Assembly: GCA_030142905.1 (NCBI GenBank)
Contig: JASJOG010000072.1
Span: 891,001-955,000 of the forward strand
From: Heliopora coerulea
Lineage: Eukaryota; Cnidaria; Anthozoa; Scleralcyonacea; Helioporidae
Direction: 5' to 3'
DNA length: 64,000 nt
Shown here: positions 46,067 through 61,000 of the stretch, piece after piece
Position numbering within the stretch: position 1 is the first letter of the stretch
Layout: every line of letters begins with the position of its first letter
The notes under the pieces: model-generated
What the model was told of the DNA's origin: nothing
Database searches by the model: none
Seen by the model: the letters and a program-made list of their open reading frames with translations, nothing else
Program-made: the position numbers and the translations under genes

Positions 46067-49000
46067 AATATAAAAGTTTCTTGCCTAGAAAGTAGTTTTG
46101 CAGTGATTGGAGTGGTTTTTCGGTGAAATTACGTTGAACATTTTAGGTCGAAAAATTCGACCAAAAAGTAAAGGGGTTAATCTTTGGTTTTTGACGATTT
46201 TTCGACCAATTTCCAACTTTCGAAATAAGGTCGAAATATGAAAGTTTATTGCATAGAAGCTAGTTTTCCAGTGATTTGAGTGGTTTTTGAGGGAAATTAC
46301 GTTGAATATTTTAGGTCGAAAAATTCGACCAAAAAGTAAAGGGGTTAACCTTTGGTTTTTGACGATTTTTCGACCAATTTCCAACTTTCGAAATAAGGTC
46401 TAAATATGAAAGTTTATTGCATAGAAAGTAGTTTTGCAGTGATTGGAGTGGTTTTTCGGTGAAATTACGTTGAATATTTTAGGTCGAAAAATTCGACCAA
46501 AAAGTAAAGGGGTTAACCTTTGGTTTTTGACGATTTTTCGACCAATTTCCAACTTTCGAAATAAGGTCGAAATATGAAAGTTTATTGCATAGAAGCTAGT
46601 TTTGCAGTGATTTGAGTGGTTTTTGAGCGAAATTACGTTGACTATTTTAGGTGGAAAAATTTGACCAAAAAGTAAAGGGGTTAACCTTTGGTTTTTGACG
46701 ATTTTTCGACCAATTTCCAACTTTCGAAATAAGGTCCAAATATGAAAGTTTATTGCATAGAAAGTAGTTTTGCAGTGATTGAAGTGGTTTTTCGGTGAAA
46801 TTACGTTCAATATTTTAGGTGGAAGAATTTGACCAAAAAGTAAAGGGGTTAACCTTTGGTTTTTGACGATTTTTCGACCAATTTCCAACTTTCGAAATAA
46901 GGTCCAAATATGAAAGTTTATTGCATAGAAAGTAGTTTTGCAGTGATTGGAGTGGTTTTTCGGTGAAATTACGTTGACTATTTTAGGTCGAAAAATTTGA
47001 CCAAAAAGTAAAGGGGTTAACCTTTGGTTTTTGACGATTTTTCGACCAATTTCCAACTTTCGAAATACGGTCGAAATATGAAAGTTTATTGCATAGAAAG
47101 TAGTTTTGCAGTGATTGGAGTGGTTTTTCGGTGAAATTACGTTGAATATTTTCGGTCGAAAAATTCGACCAAAAAGTAAAGGGGTTAACCTTTGGTTTTT
47201 GACGATTTTTCGACCAATTTCCAACTGTCGAATAAGGTCCAAATATGAAAGTTTATTGCATAGAAAGTAGTTTTGCAGTGATTTGAGTGGTTTTTGAGCG
47301 AAATTACGTTGACTATTTTAGGTGGAAAAATTCGACCAAAAAGTAAAGGGGTTAACCTTTGGTTTTTGACGATTTTTCGACCAATTTCCAACTTTCGAAA
47401 TAAGGTCCAAATATAAAAGTTTATTGCATAGAAAGTAGTTTTCCAGTGATTGGAGTGGTTTTTCGGTGAAATTACGTTGAATATTTTCGGTCGAAAAATT
47501 CGACCAAAAAGTAAAGGGGTTAACCTTTGGTTTTTGACGATTTTTCGACCAATTTCCAACTTTCGAAATAAGGTCCAAATATGAAAGTTTATTGCATAGA
47601 AGCTAGTTTTGCAGTGATTGGAGTGGTTTTTCGGTGAAATTACGTTGAATATTTTCGGTCGAAAAATTCGACCAAAAAGTAAAGGGGTTAACCTTTGGTT
47701 TTTGACGATTTTTCGACCAATTTCCAACTTTCGAAATAAGGTCGAAATATGAAAGTTTATTGCATAGAAAGTAGTTTTGCAGTGATTGGAGTGGTTTTTC
47801 GGTGAAATTACGTTGAGTATTTTAGGTGGAAAAATTTCACCAAAAGTAAAGGGGTTAACCTTTGGTTTTTGACGATTTTTCGACCAATTTCCAACTTTCG
47901 AAATAAGGTCCAAATATAAAAGTTTATTGCATAGAAGCTAGTTTTCCAGTGATTGGAGTGGTTTTTCGGTGAAATTACGTTGAATATTTTCGGTCGAAAA
48001 ATTCGACCAAAAAGTAAAGGGGTTAACCTTTGGTTTTTGACGATTTTTCGACCAATTTCCAACTTTCGAAATAAGGTCCAAATATGAAAGTTTATTGCAT
48101 AGAAAGTAGTTTTGCAGTGATTGGAGTGGTTTTTCAGGGAAATTACGTTGAATATTTTAGGTCGAAAAATTCGACCAAAAAGTAAAGGGGTTAACCTTTG
48201 GTTTTTGACGATTTTTCGACCAATTTCCAACTTTCGAAATAAGGTCGAAATATGAAAGTTTATTGCATAGAAAGTAGTTTTGCAGTGATTGGAGTGGTTT
48301 TTCGGTGAAATTACGTTGAATATTTTAGGTCGAAAAATTTCACCAAAAGTAAAGGGGTTAACCTTTGGTTTTTGACGATTTTTCGACCAATTTCCAACTT
48401 TCGAAATAAGGTCCAAATATGAAAGTTTATTGCATAGAAAGTAGTTTTGCAGTGATTGGAGTGGTTTTTCGGTGAAATTACGTTGAATATTTTAGGTCGA
48501 AAAATTCGACCAAAAAGTAAAGGGGTTAACCTTTGGTTTTTGACGATTTTTCGACCAATTTCCAACTTTCGAAATAAGGTCCAAATATGAAAGTTTATTG
48601 CATAGAAAGTAGTTTTGCAGTGATTGGAGTGGTTTTTCGGTGAAATTACGTTGAATATTTTAGGTCGAAAAATTCGACCAAAAAGTAAAGGGGTTAACCT
48701 TTGGTTTTTGACGATTTTTCGACCAATTTCCAACTTTCGAAATAAGGTCCAAATATGAAAGTTTATTGCATAGAAAGTAGTTTTGCAGTGATTGGAGTGG
48801 TTTTTCGGTGAAATTACGTTGAATATTTTAGGTCGAAAAATTCGACCAAAAAGTAAAGGGGTTAACCTTTGGTTTTTGACGATTTTTCGACCAATTTCCA
48901 ACTTTCGAAATAAGGTCCAAATATGAAAGTTTATTGCATAGAAAGTAGTTTTGCAGTGATTGGAGTGGTTTTTCGGTGAAATTACGTTGAATATTTTAGG

Positions 49001-52000
49001 TCGAAAAATTCGACCAAAAAGTAAAGGGGTTAACCTTTGGTTTTTGACGATTTTTCGACCAATTTCCAACTTTCGAAATAAGGTCCAAAAATGAAAGTTT
49101 ATTGCATAGAAAGTAGTTTTGCAGTGATTGGAGTGGTTTTTCGGTGAAATTACGTTGAATATTTTAGGTCGAAAAATTCGACCAAAAAGTAAAGGGGTTA
49201 ACCTTTGGTTTTTGACGATTTTTCGACCAATTTCCAACTTTCGAAATAAGGTCCAAATATGAAAGTTTATTGCATAGAAAGTAGTTTTGCAGTGATTGGA
49301 GTGGTTTTTCGGTGAAATTACGTTGAATATTTTAGGTCGAAAAATTCGACCAAAAAGTAAAGGGGTTAACCTTTGGTTTTTGACGATTTTTCGACCAATT
49401 TCCAACTTTCGAAATAAGGTCCAAATATGAAAGTTTATTGCATAGAAAGTAGTTTTGCAGTGATTGGAGTGGTTTTTCGGTGAAATTACGTTGAATATTT
49501 TAGGTCGAAAAATTCGACCAAAAAGTAAAGGGGTTAACCTTTGGTTTTTGACGATTTTTCGACCAATTTCCAACTTTCGAAATAAGGTCCAAATATGAAA
49601 GTTTATTGCATAGAAAGTAGTTTTGCAGTGATTGGAGTGGTTTTTCGGTGAAATTACGTTGAATATTTTCGGTCGAAAAATTCGACCAAAAAGTAAAGGG
49701 GTTAACCTTTGGTTTTTGACGATTTTTCGACCAATTTCCAACTTTCGAAATTAGGTCCAAATATGAAAGTTTATTGCATAGAAAGTAGTTTTGCAGTGAT
49801 TGGAGTGGTTTTTCGGTGAAATTACGTTGAATATTTTAGGTCGAAAAATTCGACCAAAAAGTAAAGGGGTTAACCTTTGGTTTTTGACGATTTTTCGACC
49901 AATTTCCAACTTTCGAAATAAGGTCCAAATATGAAAGTTTATTGCATAGAAAGTAGTTTTGCAGTGATTGGAGTGGTTTTTCGGTGAAATTACGTTGACT
50001 ATTTTAGGTCGAAAAATTCGACCAAAAAGTAAAGGGGTTAACCTTTGGTTTTTGACGATTTTTCGACCAATTTCCAACTTTCGAAATAAGGTCCAAATAT
50101 GAAAGTTTATTGCATAGAAAGTAGTTTTGCAGTGATTGGAGTGGTTTTTCGGTGAAATTACGTTGAATATTTTAGGTCGAAAAATTCGACCAAAAAGTAA
50201 AGGGGTTAACCTTTGGTTTTTGACGATTTTTCGACCAATTTCCAACTTTCGAAATAAGGTCCAAATATGAAAGTTTATTGCATAGAAAGTAGTTTTGCAG
50301 TGATTGGAGTGGTTTTTCGGTGAAATTACGTTGACTATTTTAGGTGGAAAAATTCGACCAAAAAGTAAAGGGGTTAACCTTTGGTTTTTGACGATTTTTC
50401 GACCAATTTCCAACTTTCGAAATAAGGTCGAAATATGAAAGTTTATTGCATAGAAAGTAGTTTTGCAGTGATTGGAGTGGTTTTTCGGTGAAATTACGTT
50501 GAATATTTTAGGTCGAAAAATTCGACCAAAAAGTAAAGGGGTTAACCTTTGGTTTTTGACGATTTTTCGACCAATTTCCAACTTTCGAAATAAGGTCCAA
50601 ATATGAAAGTTTATTGCATAGAAAGTAGTTTTGCAGTGATTGGAGTGGTTTTTCGGTGAAATTACGTTGACTATTTTAGGTGGAAAAATTCGACCAAAAA
50701 GTAAAGGGGTTAACCTTTGGTTTTTGACGATTTTTCGACCAATTTCCAACTTTCGAAATAAGGTCCAAATATGAAAGTTTATTGCATAGAAAGTAGTTTT
50801 GCAGTGATTGGAGTGGTTTTTCGGTGAAATTACGTTGAATATTTTAGGTCGAAAAATTCGACCAAAAAGTAAAGGGGTTAACCTTTGGTTTTTGACGATT
50901 TTTCGACCAATTTCCAACTTTCGAAATAAGGTCCAAATATGAAAGTTTATTGCATAGAAAGTAGTTTTGCAGTGATTGGAGTGGTTTTTCGGTGAAATTA
51001 CGTTGAATATTTTAGGTCGAAAAATTCGACCAAAAAGTAAAGGGGTTAACCTTTGGTTTTTGACGATTTTTCGACCAATTTCCAACTTTCGAAATAAGGT
51101 CCAAATATGAAAGTTTATTGCATAGAAAGTAGTTTTGCAGTGATTGGAGTGGTTTTTCGGTGAAATTACGTTGAATATTTTCGGTCGAAAAATTCGACCA
51201 AAAAGTAAAGGGGTTAACCTTTGGTTTTTGACGATTTTTCGACCAATTTCCAACTTTCGAAATAAGGTCCAAATATGAAAGTTTATTGCATAGAAAGTAG
51301 TTTTGCAGTGATTGGAGTGGTTTTTCGGTGAAATTACGTTGAATATTTTAGGTCGAAAAATTCGACCAAAAAGTAAAGGGGTTAACCTTTGGTTTTTGAC
51401 GATTTTTCGACCAATTTCCAACTTTCGAAATAAGGTCCAAATATGAAAGTTTATTGCATAGAAAGTAGTTTTGCAGTGATTGGAGTGGTTTTTCGGTGAA
51501 ATTACGTTGAATATTTTAGGTCGAAAAATTCGACCAAAAAGTAAAGGGGTTAACCTTTGGTTTTTGACGATTTTTCGACCAATTTCCAACTTTCGAAATA
51601 AGGTCCAAATATGAAAGTTTATTGCATAGAAAGTAGTTTTGCAGTGATTGGAGTGGTTTTTCGGTGAAATTACGTTGAATATTTTAGGTCGAAAAATTCG
51701 ACCAAAAAGTAAAGGGGTTAACCTTTGGTTTTTGACGATTTTTCGACCAATTTCCAACTTTCGAAATAAGGTCCAAATATGAAAGTTTATTGCATAGAAA
51801 GTAGTTTTGCAGTGATTGGAGTGGTTTTTCGGTGAAATTACGTTGAATATTTTAGGTCGAAAAATTCGACCAAAAAGTAAAGGGGTTAACCTTTGGTTTT
51901 TGACGATTTTTCGACCAATTTCCAACTTTCGAAATAAGGTCCAAATATGAAAGTTTATTGCATAGAAAGTAGTTTTGCAGTGATTGGAGTGGTTTTTCGG

Positions 52001-55000
52001 TGAAATTACGTTGAATATTTTAGGTCGAAAAATTCGACCAAAAAGTAAAGGGGTTAACCTTTGGTTTTTGACGATTTTTCGACCAATTTCCAACTTTCGA
52101 AATAAGGTCCAAATATGAAAGTTTATTGCATAGAAAGTAGTTTTGCAGTGATTGGAGTGGTTTTTCGGTGAAATTACGTTGAATATTTTAGGTCGAAAAA
52201 TTCGACCAAAAAGTAAAGGGGTTAACCTTTGGTTTTTGACGATTTTTCGACCAATTTCCAACTTTCGAAATAAGGTCCAAATATGAAAGTTTATTGCATA
52301 GAAAGTAGTTTTGCAGTGATTGGAGTGGTTTTTCGGTGAAATTACGTTGAATATTTTAGGTCGAAAAATTCGACCAAAAAGTAAAGGGGTTAACCTTTGG
52401 TTTTTGACGATTTTTCGACCAATTTCCAACTTTCGAAATAAGGTCCAAATATGAAAGTTTATTGCATAGAAAGTAGTTTTGCAGTGATTGGAGTGGTTTT
52501 TCGGTGAAATTACGTTGAATATTTTAGGTCGAAAAATTCGACCAAAAAGTAAAGGGGTTAACCTTTGGTTTTTGACGATTTTTCGACCAATTTCCAACTT
52601 TCGAAATAAGGTCCAAATATGAAAGTTTATTGCATAGAAAGTAGTTTTGCAGTGATTGGAGTGGTTTTTCGGTGAAATTACGTTGAATATTTTAGGTCGA
52701 AAAATTCGACCAAAAAGTAAAGGGGTTAACCTTTGGTTTTTGACGATTTTTCGACCAATTTCCAACTTTCGAAATAAGGTCCAAATATGAAAGTTTATTG
52801 CATAGAAAGTAGTTTTGCAGTGATTGGAGTGGTTTTTCGGTGAAATTACGTTGAATATTTTAGGTCGAAAAATTCGACCAAAAAGTAAAGGGGTTAACCT
52901 TTGGTTTTTGACGATTTTTCGACCAATTTCCAACTTTCGAAATAAGGTCCAAATATGAAAGTTTATTGCATAGAAAGTAGTTTTGCAGTGATTGGAGTGG
53001 TTTTTCGGTGAAATTACGTTGAATATTTTAGGTCGAAAAATTCGACCAAAAAGTAAAGGGGTTAACCTTTGGTTTTTGACGATTTTTCGACCAATTTCCA
53101 ACTTTCGAAATAAGGTCCAAATATGAAAGTTTATTGCATAGAAAGTAGTTTTGCAGTGATTGGAGTGGTTTTTCGGTGAAATTACGTTGAATATTTTAGG
53201 TCGAAAAATTCGACCAAAAAGTAAAGGGGTTAACCTTTGGTTTTTGACGATTTTTCGACCAATTTCCAACTTTCGAAATAAGGTCCAAATATGAAAGTTT
53301 ATTGCATAGAAAGTAGTTTTGCAGTGATTGGAGTGGTTTTTCGGTGAAATTACGTTGAATATTTTAGGTCGAAAAATTCGACCAAAAAGTAAAGGGGTTA
53401 ACCTTTGGTTTTTGACGATTTTTCGACCAATTTCCAACTTTCGAAATAAGGTCCAAATATGAAAGTTTATTGCATAGAAAGTAGTTTTGCAGTGATTGGA
53501 GTGGTTTTTCGGTGAAATTACGTTGAATATTTTAGGTCGAAAAATTCGACCAAAAAGTAAAGGGGTTAACCTTTGGTTTTTGACGATTTTTCGACCAATT
53601 TCCAACTTTCGAAATAAGGTCCAAATATGAAAGTTTATTGCATAGAAAGTAGTTTTGCAGTGATTGGAGTGGTTTTTCGGTGAAATTACGTTGAATATTT
53701 TAGGTCGAAAAATTCGACCAAAAAGTAAAGGGGTTAACCTTTGGTTTTTGACGATTTTTCGACCAATTTCCAACTTTCGAAATAAGGTCCAAATATGAAA
53801 GTTTATTGCATAGAAAGTAGTTTTGCAGTGATTGGAGTGGTTTTTCGGTGAAATTACGTTGAATATTTTAGGTCGAAAAATTCGACCAAAAAGTAAAGGG
53901 GTTAACCTTTGGTTTTTGACGATTTTTCGACCAATTTCCAACTTTCGAAATAAGGTCCAAATATGAAAGTTTATTGCATAGAAAGTAGTTTTGCAGTGAT
54001 TGGAGTGGTTTTTCGGTGAAATTACGTTGAATATTTTAGGTCGAAAAATTCGACCAAAAAGTAAAGGGGTTAACCTTTGGTTTTTGACGATTTTTCGACC
54101 AATTTCCAACTTTCGAAATAAGGTCCAAATATGAAAGTTTATTGCATAGAAAGTAGTTTTGCAGTGATTGGAGTGGTTTTTCGGTGAAATTACGTTGAAT
54201 ATTTTAGGTCGAAAAATTCGACCAAAAAGTAAAGGGGTTAACCTTTGGTTTTTGACGATTTTTCGACCAATTTCCAACTTTCGAAATAAGGTCCAAATAT
54301 GAAAGTTTATTGCATAGAAAGTAGTTTTGCAGTGATTGGAGTGGTTTTTCGGTGAAATTACGTTGAATATTTTAGGTCGAAAAATTCGACCAAAAAGTAA
54401 AGGGGTTAACCTTTGGTTTTTGACGATTTTTCGACCAATTTCCAACTTTCGAAATAAGGTCCAAATATGAAAGTTTATTGCATAGAAAGTAGTTTTGCAG
54501 TGATTGGAGTGGTTTTTCGGTGAAATTACGTTGAATATTTTAGGTCGAAAAATTCGACCAAAAAGTAAAGGGGTTAACCTTTGGTTTTTGACGATTTTTC
54601 GACCAATTTCCAACTTTCGAAATAAGGTCCAAATATGAAAGTTTATTGCATAGAAAGTAGTTTTGCAGTGATTGGAGTGGTTTTTCGGTGAAATTACGTT
54701 GAATATTTTAGGTCGAAAAATTCGACCAAAAAGTAAAGGGGTTAACCTTTGGTTTTTGACGATTTTTCGACCAATTTCCAACTTTCGAAATAAGGTCCAA
54801 ATATGAAAGTTTATTGCATAGAAAGTAGTTTTGCAGTGATTGGAGTGGTTTTTCGGTGAAATTACGTTGAATATTTTAGGTCGAAAAATTCGACCAAAAA
54901 GTAAAGGGGTTAACCTTTGGTTTTTGACGATTTTTCGACCAATTTCCAACTTTCGAAATAAGGTCCAAATATGAAAGTTTATTGCATAGAAAGTAGTTTT

Positions 55001-58000
55001 GCAGTGATTGGAGTGGTTTTTCGGTGAAATTACGTTGAATATTTTAGGTCGAAAAATTCGACCAAAAAGTAAAGGGGTTAACCTTTGGTTTTTGACGATT
55101 TTTCGACCAATTTCCAACTTTCGAAATAAGGTCCAAATATGAAAGTTTATTGCATAGAAAGTAGTTTTGCAGTGATTGGAGTGGTTTTTCGGTGAAATTA
55201 CGTTGAATATTTTAGGTCGAAAAATTCGACCAAAAAGTAAAGGGGTTAACCTTTGGTTTTTGACGATTTTTCGACCAATTTCCAACTTTCGAAATAAGGT
55301 CCAAATATGAAAGTTTATTGCATAGAAAGTAGTTTTGCAGTGATTGGAGTGGTTTTTCGGTGAAATTACGTTGAATATTTTAGGTCGAAAAATTCGACCA
55401 AAAAGTAAAGGGGTTAACCTTTGGTTTTTGACGATTTTTCGACCAATTTCCAACTTTCGAAATAAGGTCCAAATATGAAAGTTTATTGCATAGAAAGTAG
55501 TTTTGCAGTGATTGGAGTGGTTTTTCGGTGAAATTACGTTGAATATTTTAGGTCGAAAAATTCGACCAAAAAGTAAAGGGGTTAACCTTTGGTTTTTGAC
55601 GATTTTTCGACCAATTTCCAACTTTCGAAATAAGGTCCAAATATGAAAGTTTATTGCATAGAAAGTAGTTTTGCAGTGATTGGAGTGGTTTTTCGGTGAA
55701 ATTACGTTGAATATTTTAGGTCGAAAAATTCGACCAAAAAGTAAAGGGGTTAACCTTTGGTTTTTGACGATTTTTCGACCAATTTCCAACTTTCGAAATA
55801 AGGTCCAAATATGAAAGTTTATTGCATAGAAAGTAGTTTTGCAGTGATTGGAGTGGTTTTTCGGTGAAATTACGTTGAATATTTTAGGTCGAAAAATTCG
55901 ACCAAAAAGTAAAGGGGTTAACCTTTGGTTTTTGACGATTTTTCGACCAATTTCCAACTTTCGAAATAAGGTCCAAATATGAAAGTTTATTGCATAGAAA
56001 GTAGTTTTGCAGTGATTGGAGTGGTTTTTCGGTGAAATTACGTTGAATATTTTAGGTCGAAAAATTCGACCAAAAAGTAAAGGGGTTAACCTTTGGTTTT
56101 TGACGATTTTTCGACCAATTTCCAACTTTCGAAATAAGGTCCAAATATGAAAGTTTATTGCATAGAAAGTAGTTTTGCAGTGATTGGAGTGGTTTTTCGG
56201 TGAAATTACGTTGAATATTTTAGGTCGAAAAATTCGACCAAAAAGTAAAGGGGTTAACCTTTGGTTTTTGACGATTTTTCGACCAATTTCCAACTTTCGA
56301 AATAAGGTCCAAATATGAAAGTTTATTGCATAGAAAGTAGTTTTGCAGTGATTGGAGTGGTTTTTCGGTGAAATTACGTTGAATATTTTAGGTCGAAAAA
56401 TTCGACCAAAAAGTAAAGGGGTTAACCTTTGGTTTTTGACGATTTTTCGACCAATTTCCAACTTTCGAAATAAGGTCCAAATATGAAAGTTTATTGCATA
56501 GAAAGTAGTTTTGCAGTGATTGGAGTGGTTTTTCGGTGAAATTACGTTGAATATTTTAGGTCGAAAAATTCGACCAAAAAGTAAAGGGGTTAACCTTTGG
56601 TTTTTGACGATTTTTCGACCAATTTCCAACTTTCGAAATAAGGTCCAAATATGAAAGTTTATTGCATAGAAAGTAGTTTTGCAGTGATTGGAGTGGTTTT
56701 TCGGTGAAATTACGTTGAATATTTTAGGTCGAAAAATTCGACCAAAAAGTAAAGGGGTTAACCTTTGGTTTTTGACGATTTTTCGACCAATTTCCAACTT
56801 TCGAAATAAGGTCCAAATATGAAAGTTTATTGCATAGAAAGTAGTTTTGCAGTGATTGGAGTGGTTTTTCGGTGAAATTACGTTGAATATTTTAGGTCGA
56901 AAAATTCGACCAAAAAGTAAAGGGGTTAACCTTTGGTTTTTGACGATTTTTCGACCAATTTCCAACTTTCGAAATAAGGTCCAAATATGAAAGTTTATTG
57001 CATAGAAAGTAGTTTTGCAGTGATTGGAGTGGTTTTTCGGTGAAATTACGTTGAATATTTTAGGTCGAAAAATTCGACCAAAAAGTAAAGGGGTTAACCT
57101 TTGGTTTTTGACGATTTTTCGACCAATTTCCAACTTTCGAAATAAGGTCCAAATATGAAAGTTTATTGCATAGAAAGTAGTTTTGCAGTGATTGGAGTGG
57201 TTTTTCGGTGAAATTACGTTGAATATTTTAGGTCGAAAAATTCGACCAAAAAGTAAAGGGGTTAACCTTTGGTTTTTGACGATTTTTCGACCAATTTCCA
57301 ACTTTCGAAATAAGGTCCAAATATGAAAGTTTATTGCATAGAAAGTAGTTTTGCAGTGATTGGAGTGGTTTTTCGGTGAAATTACGTTGAATATTTTAGG
57401 TCGAAAAATTCGACCAAAAAGTAAAGGGGTTAACCTTTGGTTTTTGACGATTTTTCGACCAATTTCCAACTTTCGAAATAAGGTCCAAATATGAAAGTTT
57501 ATTGCATAGAAAGTAGTTTTGCAGTGATTGGAGTGGTTTTTCGGTGAAATTACGTTGAATATTTTAGGTCGAAAAATTCGACCAAAAAGTAAAGGGGTTA
57601 ACCTTTGGTTTTTGACGATTTTTCGACCAATTTCCAACTTTCGAAATAAGGTCCAAATATGAAAGTTTATTGCATAGAAAGTAGTTTTGCAGTGATTGGA
57701 GTGGTTTTTCGGTGAAATTACGTTGAATATTTTAGGTCGAAAAATTCGACCAAAAAGTAAAGGGGTTAACCTTTGGTTTTTGACGATTTTTCGACCAATT
57801 TCCAACTTTCGAAATAAGGTCCAAATATGAAAGTTTATTGCATAGAAAGTAGTTTTGCAGTGATTGGAGTGGTTTTTCGGTGAAATTACGTTGAATATTT
57901 TAGGTCGAAAAATTCGACCAAAAAGTAAAGGGGTTAACCTTTGGTTTTTGACGATTTTTCGACCAATTTCCAACTTTCGAAATAAGGTCCAAATATGAAA

Positions 58001-61000
58001 GTTTATTGCATAGAAAGTAGTTTTGCAGTGATTGGAGTGGTTTTTCGGTGAAATTACGTTGAATATTTTAGGTCGAAAAATTCGACCAAAAAGTAAAGGG
58101 GTTAACCTTTGGTTTTTGACGATTTTTCGACCAATTTCCAACTTTCGAAATAAGGTCCAAATATGAAAGTTTATTGCATAGAAAGTAGTTTTGCAGTGAT
58201 TGGAGTGGTTTTTCGGTGAAATTACGTTGAATATTTTAGGTCGAAAAATTCGACCAAAAAGTAAAGGGGTTAACCTTTGGTTTTTGACGATTTTTCGACC
58301 AATTTCCAACTTTCGAAATAAGGTCCAAATATGAAAGTTTATTGCATAGAAAGTAGTTTTGCAGTGATTGGAGTGGTTTTTCGGTGAAATTACGTTGAAT
58401 ATTTTAGGTCGAAAAATTCGACCAAAAAGTAAAGGGGTTAACCTTTGGTTTTTGACGATTTTTCGACCAATTTCCAACTTTCGAAATAAGGTCCAAATAT
58501 GAAAGTTTATTGCATAGAAAGTAGTTTTGCAGTGATTGGAGTGGTTTTTCGGTGAAATTACGTTGAATATTTTAGGTCGAAAAATTCGACCAAAAAGTAA
58601 AGGGGTTAACCTTTGGTTTTTGACGATTTTTCGACCAATTTCCAACTTTCGAAATAAGGTCCAAATATGAAAGTTTATTGCATAGAAAGTAGTTTTGCAG
58701 TGATTGGAGTGGTTTTTCGGTGAAATTACGTTGAATATTTTAGGTCGAAAAATTCGACCAAAAAGTAAAGGGGTTAACCTTTGGTTTTTGACGATTTTTC
58801 GACCAATTTCCAACTTTCGAAATAAGGTCCAAATATGAAAGTTTATTGCATAGAAAGTAGTTTTGCAGTGATTGGAGTGGTTTTTCGGTGAAATTACGTT
58901 GAATATTTTAGGTCGAAAAATTCGACCAAAAAGTAAAGGGGTTAACCTTTGGTTTTTGACGATTTTTCGACCAATTTCCAACTTTCGAAATAAGGTCCAA
59001 ATATGAAAGTTTATTGCATAGAAAGTAGTTTTGCAGTGATTGGAGTGGTTTTTCGGTGAAATTACGTTGAATATTTTAGGTCGAAAAATTCGACCAAAAA
59101 GTAAAGGGGTTAACCTTTGGTTTTTGACGATTTTTCGACCAATTTCCAACTTTCGAAATAAGGTCCAAATATGAAAGTTTATTGCATAGAAAGTAGTTTT
59201 GCAGTGATTGGAGTGGTTTTTCGGTGAAATTACGTTGAATATTTTAGGTCGAAAAATTCGACCAAAAAGTAAAGGGGTTAACCTTTGGTTTTTGACGATT
59301 TTTCGACCAATTTCCAACTTTCGAAATAAGGTCCAAATATGAAAGTTTATTGCATAGAAAGTAGTTTTGCAGTGATTGGAGTGGTTTTTCGGTGAAATTA
59401 CGTTGAATATTTTAGGTCGAAAAATTCGACCAAAAAGTAAAGGGGTTAACCTTTGGTTTTTGACGATTTTTCGACCAATTTCCAACTTTCGAAATAAGGT
59501 CCAAATATGAAAGTTTATTGCATAGAAAGTAGTTTTGCAGTGATTGGAGTGGTTTTTCGGTGAAATTACGTTGAATATTTTAGGTCGAAAAATTCGACCA
59601 AAAAGTAAAGGGGTTAACCTTTGGTTTTTGACGATTTTTCGACCAATTTCCAACTTTCGAAATAAGGTCCAAATATGAAAGTTTATTGCATAGAAAGTAG
59701 TTTTGCAGTGATTGGAGTGGTTTTTCGGTGAAATTACGTTGAATATTTTAGGTCGAAAAATTCGACCAAAAAGTAAAGGGGTTAACCTTTGGTTTTTGAC
59801 GATTTTTCGACCAATTTCCAACTTTCGAAATAAGGTCCAAATATGAAAGTTTATTGCATAGAAAGTAGTTTTGCAGTGATTGGAGTGGTTTTTCGGTGAA
59901 ATTACGTTGAATATTTTAGGTCGAAAAATTCGACCAAAAAGTAAAGGGGTTAACCTTTGGTTTTTGACGATTTTTCGACCAATTTCCAACTTTCGAAATA
60001 AGGTCCAAATATGAAAGTTTATTGCATAGAAAGTAGTTTTGCAGTGATTGGAGTGGTTTTTCGGTGAAATTACGTTGAATATTTTAGGTCGAAAAATTCG
60101 ACCAAAAAGTAAAGGGGTTAACCTTTGGTTTTTGACGATTTTTCGACCAATTTCCAACTTTCGAAATAAGGTCCAAATATGAAAGTTTATTGCATAGAAA
60201 GTAGTTTTGCAGTGATTGGAGTGGTTTTTCGGTGAAATTACGTTGAATATTTTAGGTCGAAAAATTCGACCAAAAAGTAAAGGGGTTAACCTTTGGTTTT
60301 TGACGATTTTTCGACCAATTTCCAACTTTCGAAATAAGGTCCAAATATGAAAGTTTATTGCATAGAAAGTAGTTTTGCAGTGATTGGAGTGGTTTTTCGG
60401 TGAAATTACGTTGAATATTTTAGGTCGAAAAATTCGACCAAAAAGTAAAGGGGTTAACCTTTGGTTTTTGACGATTTTTCGACCAATTTCCAACTTTCGA
60501 AATAAGGTCCAAATATGAAAGTTTATTGCATAGAAAGTAGTTTTGCAGTGATTGGAGTGGTTTTTCGGTGAAATTACGTTGAATATTTTAGGTCGAAAAA
60601 TTCGACCAAAAAGTAAAGGGGTTAACCTTTGGTTTTTGACGATTTTTCGACCAATTTCCAACTTTCGAAATAAGGTCCAAATATGAAAGTTTATTGCATA
60701 GAAAGTAGTTTTGCAGTGATTGGAGTGGTTTTTCGGTGAAATTACGTTGAATATTTTAGGTCGAAAAATTCGACCAAAAAGTAAAGGGGTTAACCTTTGG
60801 TTTTTGACGATTTTTCGACCAATTTCCAACTTTCGAAATAAGGTCCAAATATGAAAGTTTATTGCATAGAAAGTAGTTTTGCAGTGATTGGAGTGGTTTT
60901 TCGGTGAAATTACGTTGAATATTTTAGGTCGAAAAATTCGACCAAAAAGTAAAGGGGTTAACCTTTGGTTTTTGACGATTTTTCGACCAATTTCCAACTT

